NCBI GenBank assembly: GCA_018842655.1
Contig: JAGTWN010000004.1
Span: 3,472,001 to 3,536,000 of the forward strand
Direction: 5' to 3'
DNA: 64,000 nt
From: Candidatus Pantoea haifensis
GTDB lineage: Bacteria; Pseudomonadota; Gammaproteobacteria; Enterobacterales; Enterobacteriaceae
Shown in pieces: positions 38,398 through 48,888 of the stretch. The position numbers and the translations under genes are program-made. The first letter of the stretch is position 1. Each line of letters begins with the position of its first letter. The notes beneath the pieces were generated by a model. That model searched no databases. It was not told where the DNA came from and saw only the letters and a program-made list of their open reading frames with translations.

Positions 38398-39499
38398 ATG
38401 ACCAACCTAAAACCACGTTCTAAAGCCCCTACGGTGGCTGATGTGGCACGCGCAGCAAAAGTCTCCAAAGCCCAGGCGGCACGGGCGTTGGGCGGTTATG
38501 GTGCAGTAAGCGAAGAGGTGCAGGAGCGTGTAAGCAGTGCGGCGCTACAGCTTGGCTATCGGCCTAATGCACTGGCGCGCAGCATGAACACCGGGCGATC
38601 AAACACCATTGGTGTGATTGTCGGGGATATTGAGAATCCTCATTTTGGTCTGGCGCTACGCGGTATGGCTGATGTGGCGCGGCTTGCTGGCTATCACTTG
38701 TTGCTCAGTAACAGCGATGAAAAACGGCAGGCTGAGCAGGATGCAGTGCGTGTCATGCTGGAAAAGCGTGTGGATGGCATTATTGTGGCACCCTGTTGCT
38801 CCAGTCTCGAAAAAACAGCCACTTAATTCAGGTTCAGGCTGAAGGAAAAGCGTTAAAATTATTCGATCGCGCAGTAGATGGCCTTGACGTTGAAGCTATC
38901 TGCTGTGATTTTACTGAGGTCGCGCAGCAGGCGACGCAGCAGCTCATCACCGCCGGGCATCATCAAATTGCTTATGTCACCAGCATGGAACTGGACCGGC
39001 CGTATCGCGCCCTGTCCGATTTTGGCTTAACCCCGGTTGCCCAGCGTGTAGAGGGCATGATGAAGGCATTTTCTGAGGCAGGTTTGCCGTTCGATCCTGC
39101 GCTGGTTCAGGCCAATGCCTGTGATGAGGTCTACATCACCCGTATTGTCGATGCGCTGTGGCAGCGACCGCAGCCGCCAACGGCGCTGATCGCCTCTGAC
39201 AGCGTGGTGGCAATGTGGCTGTTGCGGGAAATCACGCGACGTGGGTTGCGCATTCCACAGGATGTTTCATTCGTGATGTACGATAACTTCCCTGGAGTGA
39301 GGTGGTTACGCCACCGCTGACCGTCGTGGCGCAACCGGTATACGAAATGGGGCGTGAAGCGGCACGTCGCTTGATTGCCGAGATCCGGGATGAAGAGGCG
39401 GGTCCCATGCCCAGTTTTACTGCAGAGCTGATAACGCGCCACTCCATCGCCACGCCAGCGGTTAATCATTCGCTTGCGTTACCCGCGCCGGACGTGTGA
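38398..39499 (+). pseudogene. LacI-family transcriptional regulator, two frameshifts
   Basis: This repressor has an N-terminal LacI helix-turn-helix (VADVARAAKVSKAQAARALGG, about 13-33; hinge YRPNALARSM) and a periplasmic-binding-protein-like effector domain. There are two breaks. The first is at the six-A run 38810-38815, where seven A gives E-K-N-S-H-L-I-Q-V. The second is at about 39299, where one extra G gives P-G-V-E-V-V-T-P-P-L-T. With both corrected the protein is 367 residues and complete (YDNFPGV...QPVYEMGREAARRLI). Two faults in one gene make a true decayed gene a bit more plausible than elsewhere, but both are single-base losses, so sequencing error is still the better guess. It probably controls the divergent ABC/DAO operon. 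Confidence 0.88.
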
Positions 39500-40920
39500 T
39501 CTAACAAGCGTTGGATTTGCTTCACGCCTGCCACGATTTGTGTGGTGCTGGTGTTGCCATAGCCAAGCACCAGCCCTTGCTGTTTTGGCTCGCAGAGATA
39601 AAAGGTCGAAAGGGCGGCAGGGGCAAAGCCTGCCCGCCAGAGAGCCGCCGCCAGGGCCTCATCACTCTGGCTCAGTTGCAGCACCAGATGCATGCCGCTG
39701 TCACCGCCGAGTAACTGAACATGTTCACCCAGCAGCCGCTGAAGCTCAGTACGCAATGTTGCCTGACGCTGACGATACAAACGGCGCATTTTGCTCAAGT
39801 GACGGCTGAAGTCTCCACTGCGAATAAACCGTGCCATGGCCTGCTGTTCGAGACGGTTGCCGCCGCGCAGTAGCTCGTGCAGCGCCGGGCGTAACCGGGC
39901 AGTGAGATGGGCAGGCAATACCATGAAACCGATCCGCAGAGCAGGAAACAGTGTTTTACTGAACGAGCCGAGATAGATAACCGGTGCGTTGTCAGTCATG
40001 CCTTGCATGGCAGCAATGGGCTCACCGCGATGATGATAATCGCCGTCATAGTCATCTTCGATAATCCATGCCTGATGCTGCTGCGCCCTGGCAATCAGGG
40101 CCAGACGTCGCGCCGCGCTCATCACCGCGCCAGTGGGATATTGATGCGTGGGAGAGGTGTAAATCACTTTCGGCGGCGACCTTTGCCAGTGGCGATCAAG
40201 CGGAGCCAGCCCCTGGGCGTCCACGGCGATCGGTACCACGCTTAAATCTCCGGCATGCAGCGCAGCTTTTGCGCCGCGATAGCCAGGATCTTCGACCCAG
40301 CCGGTATCGCCAGGGTTTGTCAGCAAGGTGACGCACAGCGATAACGCTTGCTGTGTACCTTCAGTGATGACGATTTGATCCGCCAGACAGCGCACGCCGC
40401 GCGTCATGCCCAGGTGTTGCGCTATCGCTTCCCGCAGATCGCTTTCGCCCAGGGGATCGCCATAGCCCAGCAGGCGTTGTGGGGTCTGACTCAATACGCT
40501 GTTTAGCGCGCGTCGCCAGGCGGCGAAAGGGAAATGGCTGAGTGCGGGTACACCTGCGCGGAGTGGCAAATCGTCGCGACTGAGGCGATGGCCTGAATGC
40601 AGGTTATTCAGGCGCTGTGCAAGCGGCAGCATAGCTGGTGTTGAGGCTGTGCTGGCACGCGGCAGCGCCACAGGCGTAATACGACTCCCCTGACGGTCAC
40701 TGATCAAATAACCTTCTGCCTGTAGCTGGGTCCAGACGTTGATAACAGTGTTACGCGAGACCTGCAGCTCCTTTGCAAGCTGTCGTGTTGCGGGTAAACG
40801 CGCACCTGCGGCGAATCGCCCATCCAGAATCGCCCGCTTAACGCGCTGATAAAGCTGTTGCTGCAACGTGGTGTTATCAGCAGAAAGCGGCGCAAACAGC
40901 AGTGAAAAATCTTGTGTCAC
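39466..40920 (-). CDS. MocR/GabR-type regulator (GntR HTH plus aminotransferase domain)
   Basis: This 484-residue protein has a GntR winged helix (about 20-85: LPATRQLAKELQVSRNTVINVW) and a class I PLP aminotransferase-like domain. The Schiff-base lysine is in GSFSKTLFPALRIGF near 325, with DDYDGDYHH near 292 as the PLP Asp/Tyr region. The family uses PLP or an amino compound as effector (GabR, PdxR, TauR). It is divergent from a GNAT acetyltransferase gene 99 bases away, its most likely target. Its 3' end overlaps the LacI gene tail to tail by 34 bases. Confidence 0.92.
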   Translation of the reverse strand: MTQDFSLLFAPLSADNTTLQQQLYQRVKRAILDGRFAAGARLPATRQLAKELQVSRNTVINVWTQLQAEGYLISDRQGSRITPVALPRASTASTPAMLPLAQRLNNLHSGHRLSRDDLPLRAGVPALSHFPFAAWRRALNSVLSQTPQRLLGYGDPLGESDLREAIAQHLGMTRGVRCLADQIVITEGTQQALSLCVTLLTNPGDTGWVEDPGYRGAKAALHAGDLSVVPIAVDAQGLAPLDRHWQRSPPKVIYTSPTHQYPTGAVMSAARRLALIARAQQHQAWIIEDDYDGDYHHRGEPIAAMQGMTDNAPVIYLGSFSKTLFPALRIGFMVLPAHLTARLRPALHELLRGGNRLEQQAMARFIRSGDFSRHLSKMRRLYRQRQATLRTELQRLLGEHVQLLGGDSGMHLVLQLSQSDEALAAALWRAGFAPAALSTFYLCEPKQQGLVLGYGNTSTTQIVAGVKQIQRLLDHTSGAGNASE

Positions 40921-41019
40921 AGCGGCCTCCGTGGATCCATCATTTTGCCTGATTGTGGCGCTTTTTAACCCACCAGCAAAGTGGCAATCTGCTGTAATCG
41001 TCTAAAACAGGGAGTCGCT

Positions 41020-41729
41020 ATGTCGCAGTGTATTAATCAGTATGGTCAGCCGGTGGGTCAGCCTTTGGTATGGCAAACGCGGCCTTATCCACAACGTATT
41101 GTGCTTACAGGGAAAACCTGTCGTCTTGAACCGTTTAGCGTGGCTGCGCACGGCGCAGACCTTTTGCCGCTTATGCGCTGGCAGAAGACGGGCGTGACTG
41201 GACATATCTCTTTGCCGGGCCGTTTGATACGCAGCAGGCCTGGCGTGCATATGCAGAGCAAATGGAAGCAAGTGACGATCCGTTACACTTCGCGGTGATT
41301 GATCGGCAAAGCGGAAAGCCGATCGGCAGCCTGGCGCTGATGCGCATCGACGCGAAACATGGCGTCATTGAAGTGGGGCATGTGGCCTTTTCGCCGCTGC
41401 TGAAACAAACGCGCATGGCAACCGAGGCGCATTATTTGCTGATGCATTATGCCTTTGAACAGCTTGGCTACCGTCGCTATGAGTGGAAGTGCGACAGTTG
41501 TAATGCGCCTTCACGACGGGCAGCTGAGCGACTGGGTTTCCGCTATGAAGGGGATTTTCGTCAGGCCATTGTTTATAAAGGACGCACCCGGGATACCAGC
41601 TGGTTTTCAATTATTGATGGTGAGTGGCCGCAGGTGAAAAAGGGCTTTGAGTATTGGCTCAGCGGTGACAATTTTACGCCAGAGGGCAGGCAACGCCAGA
41701 AGCTGGAGACGTTGCGGTTATCGCGATAA
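41020..41729 (+). pseudogene. GNAT N-acetyltransferase (RimJ/RimL-like), frameshifted
   Basis: The N-terminal frame runs from the ATG at 41020 (M-S-Q-C-I-N-Q-Y-G-Q-P-V-G) until a four-T run at 41162-41165. With five T it continues A-D-L-F-A-A-Y-A-L-A-E-D-G-R-D-W-T-Y-L-F and joins the long second frame, giving 236 residues. The acetyl-CoA region is FSPLLKQTRMATEAHYLLM, followed by CNAPSRRAAERLGFRYEG. Such enzymes acetylate amines or protein N-termini. Divergence from a MocR regulator suggests an amine-linked role. It is probably intact in the organism. Confidence 0.88.
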
Positions 41730-41777
41730 GCGTGGCCCGGCCAGCGCACTGACGGCAGCCCACTCTTTTTTACAGAG

Positions 41778-41802
41778 ATTACGGTGCAATGCGCACCGTA
41801 AT
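41778..41802. terminator. Inverted repeat between convergent GNAT and opgB genes
   Basis: A ten-pair stem attacggtgc/gcaccgtaat with a five-base loop lies between two converging genes. It has only short A/T flanks, so it is a plausible but unproven bidirectional terminator. Confidence 0.5.
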
Positions 41803-41876
41803 AATCCGTCATCATATTTCATGATGATCACTGAAACTTAATGCCACGCCTTGTTATGGCGCGATATTAATAAAAG

Positions 41877-44180
41877 TTATCCCTGAGGTTGCGGAATAAT
41901 CTTTATATCAACCATACCAATACCTAATTTACGTGGATCCTGACCGATAATATTGTCAAGCGTGCTCAACTGAGGTTCCGGCGGCACGATGGTTAACGTG
42001 TGGCTGCCGTTCGGATTCTCAAAATGCAGAGTGGTGGTAGAAAATGTCTCGCCCAGCGTCATGAGTTGCTGCTGATCGCCAACACGCACGGGAATCGGAC
42101 GCTGAACGTTGGGGCCAAAGGCGCGAGCGGTGATCACCAGGTCAAATTTCGCTGGAAGCGCATCAACGTACTCAATGTTGACCTCGGGCGCGAGATTGGC
42201 ATTTGACCAACGCCCCCAGCTTTCCGGACGCGAAATGCCGCTAAAGCGTTTTACGGTTTCAGGCGCACCCGGCACAGCCAACAGAAAGCTGTCTGCCTTG
42301 TAGCGAATATCGTTATCCAGTATACGCAGTTGTGTCAGGTTGCGTTGATATTGCGCGTCGCTGGTGGCGCTGGCGGGAAACTGCACTTTGCCTTTCCACT
42401 GGGGTTTATCAATATGGATAACCACAGGCCACCCTCCCATCTGGCCCATTGCCAGGCAGTAGTCTGTAGAAAGCGCCAGGTCAGGTTGCCACAGCCGTGC
42501 CATTTTAAAACAGCTGTCAACCCAGACGAATTTATCGGTTGAGATGAAGTCAGCGAGCTGATAGCGCAGGGGGGCCGAATATTCGCCTTCGGGTAATGGC
42601 TCAACGTGTTTATCCGTCACGCGAAACAGAATGGGTAATTTAAATGTCGTACCAGAGAAGCTGAAATTATTCTTCGTGGTATCAATGGTGAAATTATCGA
42701 TTTTTTTAGGGAAATTCCACAGCTGAATAATATCCGGCTTCCAGCTCATGATTTTCGTTTTCAAATTATCAAACTGACTGGAAAGCGATGCCGAAGAAAG
42801 CGTGCTGCGTCCAAGTCCAATCGCATTATCACCACCAAGAATATCCAGTAATGTCGCGCCGTTATCCAGCGTGCTGCGTTTGGCATCAATGATTTCAGCC
42901 TGCGGTTTATCCCCTCTGATAATCATAAACAGATCGTGACGCGGTTGCTTTACCAGATAGGGATGCGCGGTATTGTTCATCGCCAGATGGTCAGACGTCA
43001 CCACAATAACCGTATTTTTGAACCAGGGTGAGGCTTTGATGCGCTCAATCAGTCGCGCCACATGCTCTTGTGAACAGGCAACAGCACTAAAAGACTGATT
43101 AGGCTTGCCATCATAGCGGTAACTTTTGCGCTGGCAGCTGCGTGAAATGAAGCCGTCCGGATGGTGCGTGTCTACCGTCAGGGTAAACAGCGCAAAACGT
43201 TTTTGCTGGCGTGAAAGCTCTTCATATTTCTGAAAAACCTCATCCATTACCGTGTCGTCGTAAAATCCCCAGTTATTACGATAGGCTGGATCGGCTACGC
43301 GGCTCTTAAGCTCTTGTGAGCCATACATATTGGCTGGGCTAAAGCCATGCGACTGAAGAAACACATCTTTACCGGCGAACCGTAAGTCTGCCCCCTGAAT
43401 AAACCAGTTTTCATAGCCGGAGTTTTTCAGGATATCGCCAAGGCAGATGTTCTGCGGATAAAAGCTGGAAAGTGACGCAGAGGCGTTGCCGTCAAAAGGC
43501 GCAAACAGCGGTATACCACACTGCGAAGCCACCATGCCTGCGATGGTGTAATCAGTGCCTGGTAACTGTTCGGTATGGCTGAAATCGATACTTTGCTCTT
43601 TTTCCCGACTGAGTTCCGGTGCCAGTCCCGGAAAAGTTTGTTGGTTAAAATAGGTGCGTTCGAGGCTTTCACCGTAAATGTAAACCACGTTCAGTTCAGG
43701 CTTATTGATAAGATTTTTCGGCACTTTATAAAAGCGATCAAAATCAGAATCAGCTAACTGCGTGTGTGAGGCGATCAGGGATGCGACCTGGCGAAAGGCT
43801 GGTGTGGTTTGCACCGATCCGGCGGCACAGGCGAAAGCAATCAGACTCCAGCCAAGATGATGAGGGCGATCGTGACGGCGTAGCAGCCATGACAGCAGAC
43901 ACAAAAGAGAGAACAGGACAATGATAAGCCCAATCGCGGGCACGACATATTTACTCACGCCTGCGCCAGTCAGGCTGTTGGTTAACGTGTATAACACGGC
44001 ATCGTTAATCCCGTCGCCGGTAAAATAGTTACTGGCGTACAGCGTAGCGTTAAGCACCACAAACAAAACGAGTAAAATTAAAACAAGCACGAACCAAATC
44101 TTATTTCGCCCGGCTTTACTGGAATAGATTGCAATGGCGGCCAGAAACAATACAACTGACACGAATTCGGACAACGTCAA
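41877..44180 (-). CDS. opgB: Phosphoglycerol transferase I OpgB (MdoB)
   Basis: OpgB transfers phosphoglycerol from phosphatidylglycerol to osmoregulated periplasmic glucans. The 767 residues match E. coli OpgB (763). There are several N-terminal membrane segments (about 1-125) and then a periplasmic alkaline-phosphatase-fold domain. That domain has [12 protein letters not shown] near 165-176 (metal and nucleophile region), [17 protein letters not shown] and [11 protein letters not shown]. The C-terminal part ([21 protein letters not shown]) is also conserved. The same name is used for the shorter soluble form. Confidence 0.96.
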   Translation of the reverse strand: MTLSEFVSVVLFLAAIAIYSSKAGRNKIWFVLVLILLVLFVVLNATLYASNYFTGDGINDAVLYTLTNSLTGAGVSKYVVPAIGLIIVLFSLLCLLSWLLRRHDRPHHLGWSLIAFACAAGSVQTTPAFRQVASLIASHTQLADSDFDRFYKVPKNLINKPELNVVYIYGESLERTYFNQQTFPGLAPELSREKEQSIDFSHTEQLPGTDYTIAGMVASQCGIPLFAPFDGNASASLSSFYPQNICLGDILKNSGYENWFIQGADLRFAGKDVFLQSHGFSPANMYGSQELKSRVADPAYRNNWGFYDDTVMDEVFQKYEELSRQQKRFALFTLTVDTHHPDGFISRSCQRKSYRYDGKPNQSFSAVACSQEHVARLIERIKASPWFKNTVIVVTSDHLAMNNTAHPYLVKQPRHDLFMIIRGDKPQAEIIDAKRSTLDNGATLLDILGGDNAIGLGRSTLSSASLSSQFDNLKTKIMSWKPDIIQLWNFPKKIDNFTIDTTKNNFSFSGTTFKLPILFRVTDKHVEPLPEGEYSAPLRYQLADFISTDKFVWVDSCFKMARLWQPDLALSTDYCLAMGQMGGWPVVIHIDKPQWKGKVQFPASATSDAQYQRNLTQLRILDNDIRYKADSFLLAVPGAPETVKRFSGISRPESWGRWSNANLAPEVNIEYVDALPAKFDLVITARAFGPNVQRPIPVRVGDQQQLMTLGETFSTTTLHFENPNGSHTLTIVPPEPQLSTLDNIIGQDPRKLGIGMVDIKIIPQPQG

Positions 44181-44419
44181 ACCCTCTCATGTAGTGCGCG
44201 ATTCCATGCGCAACCAGCCATCTTCGCAGGATGGTTTTCCGACAATCTATATTGGCTGTCATACGGCTGCAACACATCCAACCAGAATTGTGCAGTGTAT
44301 TGGAGAATGATTTAACGGCTGTTTAGTGTGGGGATGAGTTAGCCTGACGGCAGGGCGATTCCGCCATCAGCAGACGGAAAAAGGGCGGCTGAAACCTGTT
44401 CAGCCTGAAGGTTGAAAAG

Positions 44420-44809
44420 CTAAAGCTTGCCGGTTAAATATTGCGCTTCGCCATCAGCGAAACTCCAGTCACCTTTGTCGTTAGTGATAAAGCTGATCAT
44501 CAGATCATTGCCCTGTACACCACAGCTTTCCTGGAGTTCGCGCGCCAGTTCGGCCATAAACAATTGCTTTTGTTCACAGCTGCGTGGACTGGTATAGACG
44601 CGCACCATCACCAGATTATCGCTGCGCGTGAAGCCCAGCCCGGTGTCCTGGAACACCATTTGGTAAGGTTTATTTTCGTGAACAATCTGATAACGATCGC
44701 GCGCAGGCACCTTAAAAGCCGTCAACACCGCACGATGCGCAGCATCCAGAAGCGTGCGCAACGCTGATTCAGAACGGCCTTCAATAACATCAAATTGCAA
44801 TAATGGCAT
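44420..44809 (-). CDS. Tautomerase-superfamily protein (4-OT/MIF-like)
   Basis: This 129-residue protein has the catalytic N-terminal proline after Met (M-P-L-L-Q-F-D-V), which acts as general base once Met is removed. The second half (VRVYTSPRSCEQKQLFMAELARELQESCGVQGNDLMISFI) is that of the tautomerase_2 family. The substrate is unknown. A LysR-type gene is divergent 119 bases away and probably regulates it. Confidence 0.85.
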   Translation of the reverse strand: MPLLQFDVIEGRSESALRTLLDAAHRAVLTAFKVPARDRYQIVHENKPYQMVFQDTGLGFTRSDNLVMVRVYTSPRSCEQKQLFMAELARELQESCGVQGNDLMISFITNDKGDWSFADGEAQYLTGKL

Positions 44810-44928
44810 GGAAAATCCCTCATCATTAAATGGAAATTATGACTGTCGATAGAGCTATCCTGACGTCTTTCACTTCAGAGAAAAAGCGACTAACCTGAAA
44901 TGATTATTCACTATATTGAACAATCATC

Positions 44929-45848
44929 ATGAAAGAGATGAAAACGGATGCCTTGTGGGGGCATTTGCACTGGCTGACTGTGCTGGCGGAGCAAGGCAGT
45001 TTTACCCGTGCGGCTGAGCGGTTAGAGGTGAGCAAGGCGGCGATGAGCCAAAAAATCAAAGAGCTTGAAGAGATAGCGGGCGTCTCGCTGGTGCAGCGAA
45101 CTACGCGCAGCGTGCGGTTGACTTCAGCGGGTGAGAAACTGGTAGAGGAGCTGCGTGAGCCGTTTGCACGCATCGAGCAAAGCTTTTTAGCGTGCGTGAT
45201 ACCGCGGGTCCGGTACGAGGTCTGGTGCGCATAACGGCGCCGGTTGCGTTTGCACGTCAGCAACTGGTGCCGATTATTGGCGATTTCTTGCGCGAGTTTC
45301 CACAGGTGCGATTGCAGGTAGAGGTCACCGATCGCATCGTGTCGCTGAGCAGCGAAGGGTTCGATTTAGCGATACGTCACAGTGATTCCCTGCCTGAAAC
45401 ACATGTTGCACTGCCGCTGTGTGAAACCCGCACGCTGCTGGTTGCTTCACCGCACTATCTGGCGCAGCAGGGCAGGCCCGTCAAGCCGCAGGACCTGGCG
45501 CAGCATAATTGTCTTTACTATCCGCGCGGGGTGGAATCACCGCGCTGGACATTCGCCGCCCTCGACAGCAACGAGCAGGTTCAGGTGCGCATTCAGGGCA
45601 GTTTTGCGACCAATAACAGTGAGTCGATTCGCGATGCGGCACTGCAGGGGCTGGGGATAGCAATGCTGCCGGACTTCAGCGCCAGCGCGGCGTTAAAGTC
45701 CGGTTCATTGCAACAGGTTTTGACTGAGTGGCAGTGCATCGATGCCTTCGCCGCCCGATTATGGCTTGTGCGGCCCTGGTCGGCGCAGGTGCCGCGAGCG
45801 GTCACGACATTGACTCACTGGCTACGCGCGCGCTTTGTTAATGGTTGA
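44929..45848 (+). pseudogene. LysR-type transcriptional regulator, frameshifted
   Basis: The N-terminal winged helix is intact (LHWLTVLAEQGSFTRAAERLEVSKAAMSQKIKELE). The frame is lost at a five-T run at 45184-45188. Six T gives E-Q-S-F-F-S-V-R-D-T-A-G-P-V-R-G and joins the substrate-binding domain (LVRITAPVAFARQQLVPIIGDFL), for 306 residues in total, the usual length. It faces the tautomerase gene. The 3' end overlaps the next minus-strand gene by 27 bases, tail to tail. It is probably intact in the organism. Confidence 0.88.
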
Positions 45849-46841
45849 CGGCAGTGCCAGCGGAGCGGGCGACGCAGTGTGCATCATCTCGCCAATCAGG
45901 CTGGTGCGGTTATATACGCCAAGACGTAAATTAAAATCGAGGTGCAGCCGCTCTTTGCCTGTCAGCTTGATGATTGGCGGCGGCGTTTGCGGACGGTGCT
46001 GAAACAGCACTGAGCGGGCAAAGGCGGCGCTGTTATCGGCATGCAAACCCTGATAGTAATAAGCGTTGGCTTCGCCCTTGCGCAAATAAACATTAATTCG
46101 GCGATATTCGCGAATGGCAACCTGCTGCGCCAGCGATAATAACTGGCGTGACGGATTTTCAATATTTTGCACAATCAGTGGAAAATCATCGCGTTTTTTC
46201 ATTTCCTGAAAATAATTTTGCACGCCAATGTTTTTAACCGGTGCCAGCTGTTTTAACCATTCACGAATAAAAGGATTTTTCGGTGCGGCAGCCAGAAACC
46301 AGCTTTCGGTAACCGGCGAAAGAAAATTAATGGTAGAGCGTTCACGGTAATAGCCGATCAGGTCCATCGAACGCTCCTGATGAACTTTATGTACCCATGA
46401 AAGATTTTCAAACAGCAAGGTACTGCAATCAATGCCAATGCCGCCGTAGCGATGCAATAATTCAAGGCGAATAATTTCGCTTTTATGCGCCAGCGTTAAA
46501 TCTGAGGAAATAAAATTCAGATCCGGAAGCCATTGCCGTAGCGTACGTTGCGTAATGAGATGAACGTCATGATCGGGATTATCTCGACGTATTTTATTGA
46601 TATTCAATGCCATTGATTTTGGCAATTGATTATCATGCCAGTACATCCACACCATTTTAGGGATCGCTGGCAACGTTTTCTGCTGCGACATCAACACGAC
46701 ATTTTGTTCCTGGCCCGGATCATATTCTGGGGCGCTGACTGTGCTGTGTTTCTTTTTATTCCATAGCATCTGACTAGTGAACGATATTCTTTTCCAGCTG
46801 CGCCAGAAAGTATGCGCAGGACGTTGACTGAGTTGTGTCAT
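45822..46841 (-). CDS. Capsular polysaccharide synthesis-type glycosyltransferase
   Basis: This cytosolic glycosyltransferase of the Caps_synth / GT32-like type has about 339 residues. It has IPKMVWMYWHDNQLPKS near 61-77 and the sugar-nucleotide/metal region SEIIRLELLHRYGGIGIDCSTLLF near 122-145; the last Asp replaces a full DxD. I prefer the ATG at 46841 because AGGTG lies five bases upstream; a GTG at 46880 would add 13 residues. No other polysaccharide genes are nearby, so it may decorate a surface glycan made elsewhere. The acceptor is unknown. Confidence 0.78.
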   Translation of the reverse strand: MTQLSQRPAHTFWRSWKRISFTSQMLWNKKKHSTVSAPEYDPGQEQNVVLMSQQKTLPAIPKMVWMYWHDNQLPKSMALNINKIRRDNPDHDVHLITQRTLRQWLPDLNFISSDLTLAHKSEIIRLELLHRYGGIGIDCSTLLFENLSWVHKVHQERSMDLIGYYRERSTINFLSPVTESWFLAAAPKNPFIREWLKQLAPVKNIGVQNYFQEMKKRDDFPLIVQNIENPSRQLLSLAQQVAIREYRRINVYLRKGEANAYYYQGLHADNSAAFARSVLFQHRPQTPPPIIKLTGKERLHLDFNLRLGVYNRTSLIGEMMHTASPAPLALPSTINKARA

Positions 46842-47388
46842 GGTGCACCTGTTATTATCGTTGTACCTGTCCTGTTTCACGTTATCTTTCGCTGGCTTTG
46901 GGATCTCGTCTCGGTTTTATCCTGGTACTGAATCCGGCGTGAACACCTTTATTGCCTTCCTGTAACGCAAATAAGTCGGGTATGTCGTCGTTGGTTTTCC
47001 CTGATGGTGACGCAGCGGTAAGCGCGCGATAGTTTCCTCACGGCTGTGTAAAATTGCACTGCCCCTCCTTAATAAAACATTATTTACTTATTAGCTATTT
47101 CTTTTTCTATCTTTAGGATAATCCGGAATTAAGCCGGTCATAAGCAATTTAAAATAATTAAGTGCAAATGAATTATTTAATACACCTTTGTTAATCAGCA
47201 CGGGCGTTTGAAATAAGGAATTTCTGATCTTTTTTATTTTCCCTGTCGATAAACAGCGACTTTCTGTTGTGGCATAAAAAGATTCTGCTTAAAAAGCATC
47301 CGTTAGCGCGGCTCATCGATTCGCTGGATCGTACAGCCTGAGAGCAATTGTCTACGCTTAAGGAAGGCTTACAGAGAATGGAGGCGAT
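46842..47388. other. 547-base gap, AT-rich centre
   Basis: Bases about 47040-47240 are AT-rich with no supported gene. Frames across this region lack ribosome sites and family content. It separates the glycosyltransferase from the divergent beta-propeller gene. Confidence 0.5.
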
Positions 47389-48337
47389 ATGCAGCATGAA
47401 TCGAGTGGATTGTTGGCAGTAGATAAACAAGGCAATCGCGTACTGTTTCTCAATCCTGAAACCTTTGCGGTACAGCAGGAGTTAAACGCATTTCCCCCGG
47501 CCTCATGAATTGCTGATGTTAACGGCATGGGAAAAAGCCTATGTCCCCATCTATGGCGACGGGGTTCACGGCGATAATCCGCATCCCGGCCACAAAATTG
47601 CGATAATCAATTTGCGACGGCGGGAAATCAGCGGTTTCATCGATCTCTCCCCGTTGCGATCACCGCATAGCGGCCAGCTGGGCCGTGACGGTAAGGTTTA
47701 TCTCTGTTGTGAAGCCAGTGCCAGGGTCGCGGTGATCGATCCGAACAGCGATACATTAGAAAAAACCATTCCTGTGCCTTCTCACAATGCGCATCGCCTG
47801 ACGCTGTCCCCCAGCGGGCGTAAACTGTTCACTGAAAATGAGGAAGATGCGAGCATTACCGTGGTCGACTTGTGCGAAACAGAAGGGCGCGTCATTGATA
47901 ACATTTTATTGCACGGCCCGATTGCCGGTATTGCGGCATCGCCAAAACACCCTTATCTGGTGGCCAGTGCCGCCGATGCGCCACAGCTTTATGTTATTGA
48001 TCGCCAGAGCCATCGTGTGCGCCAGCGTTTGACGCTGCCGGGCCATAAAAAGCCCTGCCAGGTTGTTCGTTTCAGCCCGGACGGTGAATTGATGGTGGCG
48101 ATTGGCAATCAGGAACCCATCGTGACGCTGTTTGATGATCTGCTCAATCCGCTGGGTGACATTGCTGTTGGCAACAAGCCAATGGATGGCTGTTTCAGCG
48201 CCGATAAGCAGCAATTGCTGATAGCCAATGAAGGTGACGGCACGCTGAGCGTTATCGATTTAGTGCAGCGTAAAGTCATTGCGACGCCGCGTGTCGGGAC
48301 TGGCTGCGAAATCCTCAGTTATTTTCAGCTGAGTTAA
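47389..48337 (+). pseudogene. YncE-like beta-propeller protein, frameshifted
   Basis: The product has repeated blade motifs of about 40 residues: VAVIDPNSDTLEKTIPVPSHNAHRLTLSPSGRKLF, then LYVIDRQSHRVRQRLTLPGH...VVRFSPDGELMVA, and finally LSVIDLVQRKVIATPRVG. The first 39 codons from the ATG at 47389 (M-Q-H-E-S-S-G-L-L-A-V-D) end at a five-C run at 47494-47498. Removing one C gives N-A-F-P-R-P-H-E-L-L-M-L and one 315-residue protein. This is the only insertion among the faults in this window. There is no signal peptide, so it is probably cytosolic, unlike periplasmic YncE. Its function is unknown. Confidence 0.75.
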
Positions 48338-48888
48338 ATAAAAGGACGATGATAAATCGCCGAGCTCCAGTGACGGCTGCTGGCATGTTTCTCTGCCTGC
48401 CAGCCGCGCTTGCGCAGCTCACGGGCAATCAGTTTGTTCATGATACCGTGGCCCAGCAGCAGCACAGTTCCGTGCCGGGAAAATGCGATCAGCTTGTCTG
48501 CGGCAAGCGATGCTCTGTTACGGGCATGCAGTACCGATTCAGACTCACCGGCGTAGCCGCATAACCATAGCAAACGCAGCAGGGCCAGCCAGAGCGTAGT
48601 GGGCAGCTGCACGCGATCCGATCGCAGCAATGGGATCGCAACCTCACTGAACAGATCATCGATCTCTTGCGGATGTAAACCGAGCTGGGTCAGGGAGGAG
48701 CGTGCACGCGGTAACGGGCTGCAAACCACCACCGAGGCCTGACGTGCAATGTTTATGCTGCGTTCGGGCGGCGCGTCGCTGACCAGCGCCAGATCGTAGG
48801 CTTCGCACCAGTCGGCCAGCGCCTGTGCGCTGCATCGCCCGCCCGTCTGGTGATCGGGTTTGCCGTGTCGCATCAGAATAATCGTCAT
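48334..48888 (-). CDS. Histidine phosphatase (phosphoglycerate mutase-like) family protein
   Basis: The branch-1 histidine phosphatase has 184 residues. The RHG motif lies at residues 7-9 (ILMRHGKPD) with the nucleophile His8, the second arginine in CSPLPRARSS near 60, and the catalytic His in LLLGHGIMNKLI near 147. The ATG at 48888 follows a CAGGAGCG site; the longer frame to 48945 lacks family content. Its substrate is unknown. It converges with the beta-propeller gene and overlaps it by four bases. Confidence 0.85.
   Translation of the reverse strand: MTIILMRHGKPDHQTGGRCSAQALADWCEAYDLALVSDAPPERSINIARQASVVVCSPLPRARSSLTQLGLHPQEIDDLFSEVAIPLLRSDRVQLPTTLWLALLRLLWLCGYAGESESVLHARNRASLAADKLIAFSRHGTVLLLGHGIMNKLIARELRKRGWQAEKHASSRHWSSAIYHRPFI

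Noticed and set aside
47191-47430. 79-codon minus-strand frame in the AT-rich gap
   Set aside because: It overlaps the start of the beta-propeller gene on the other strand and has no family content.
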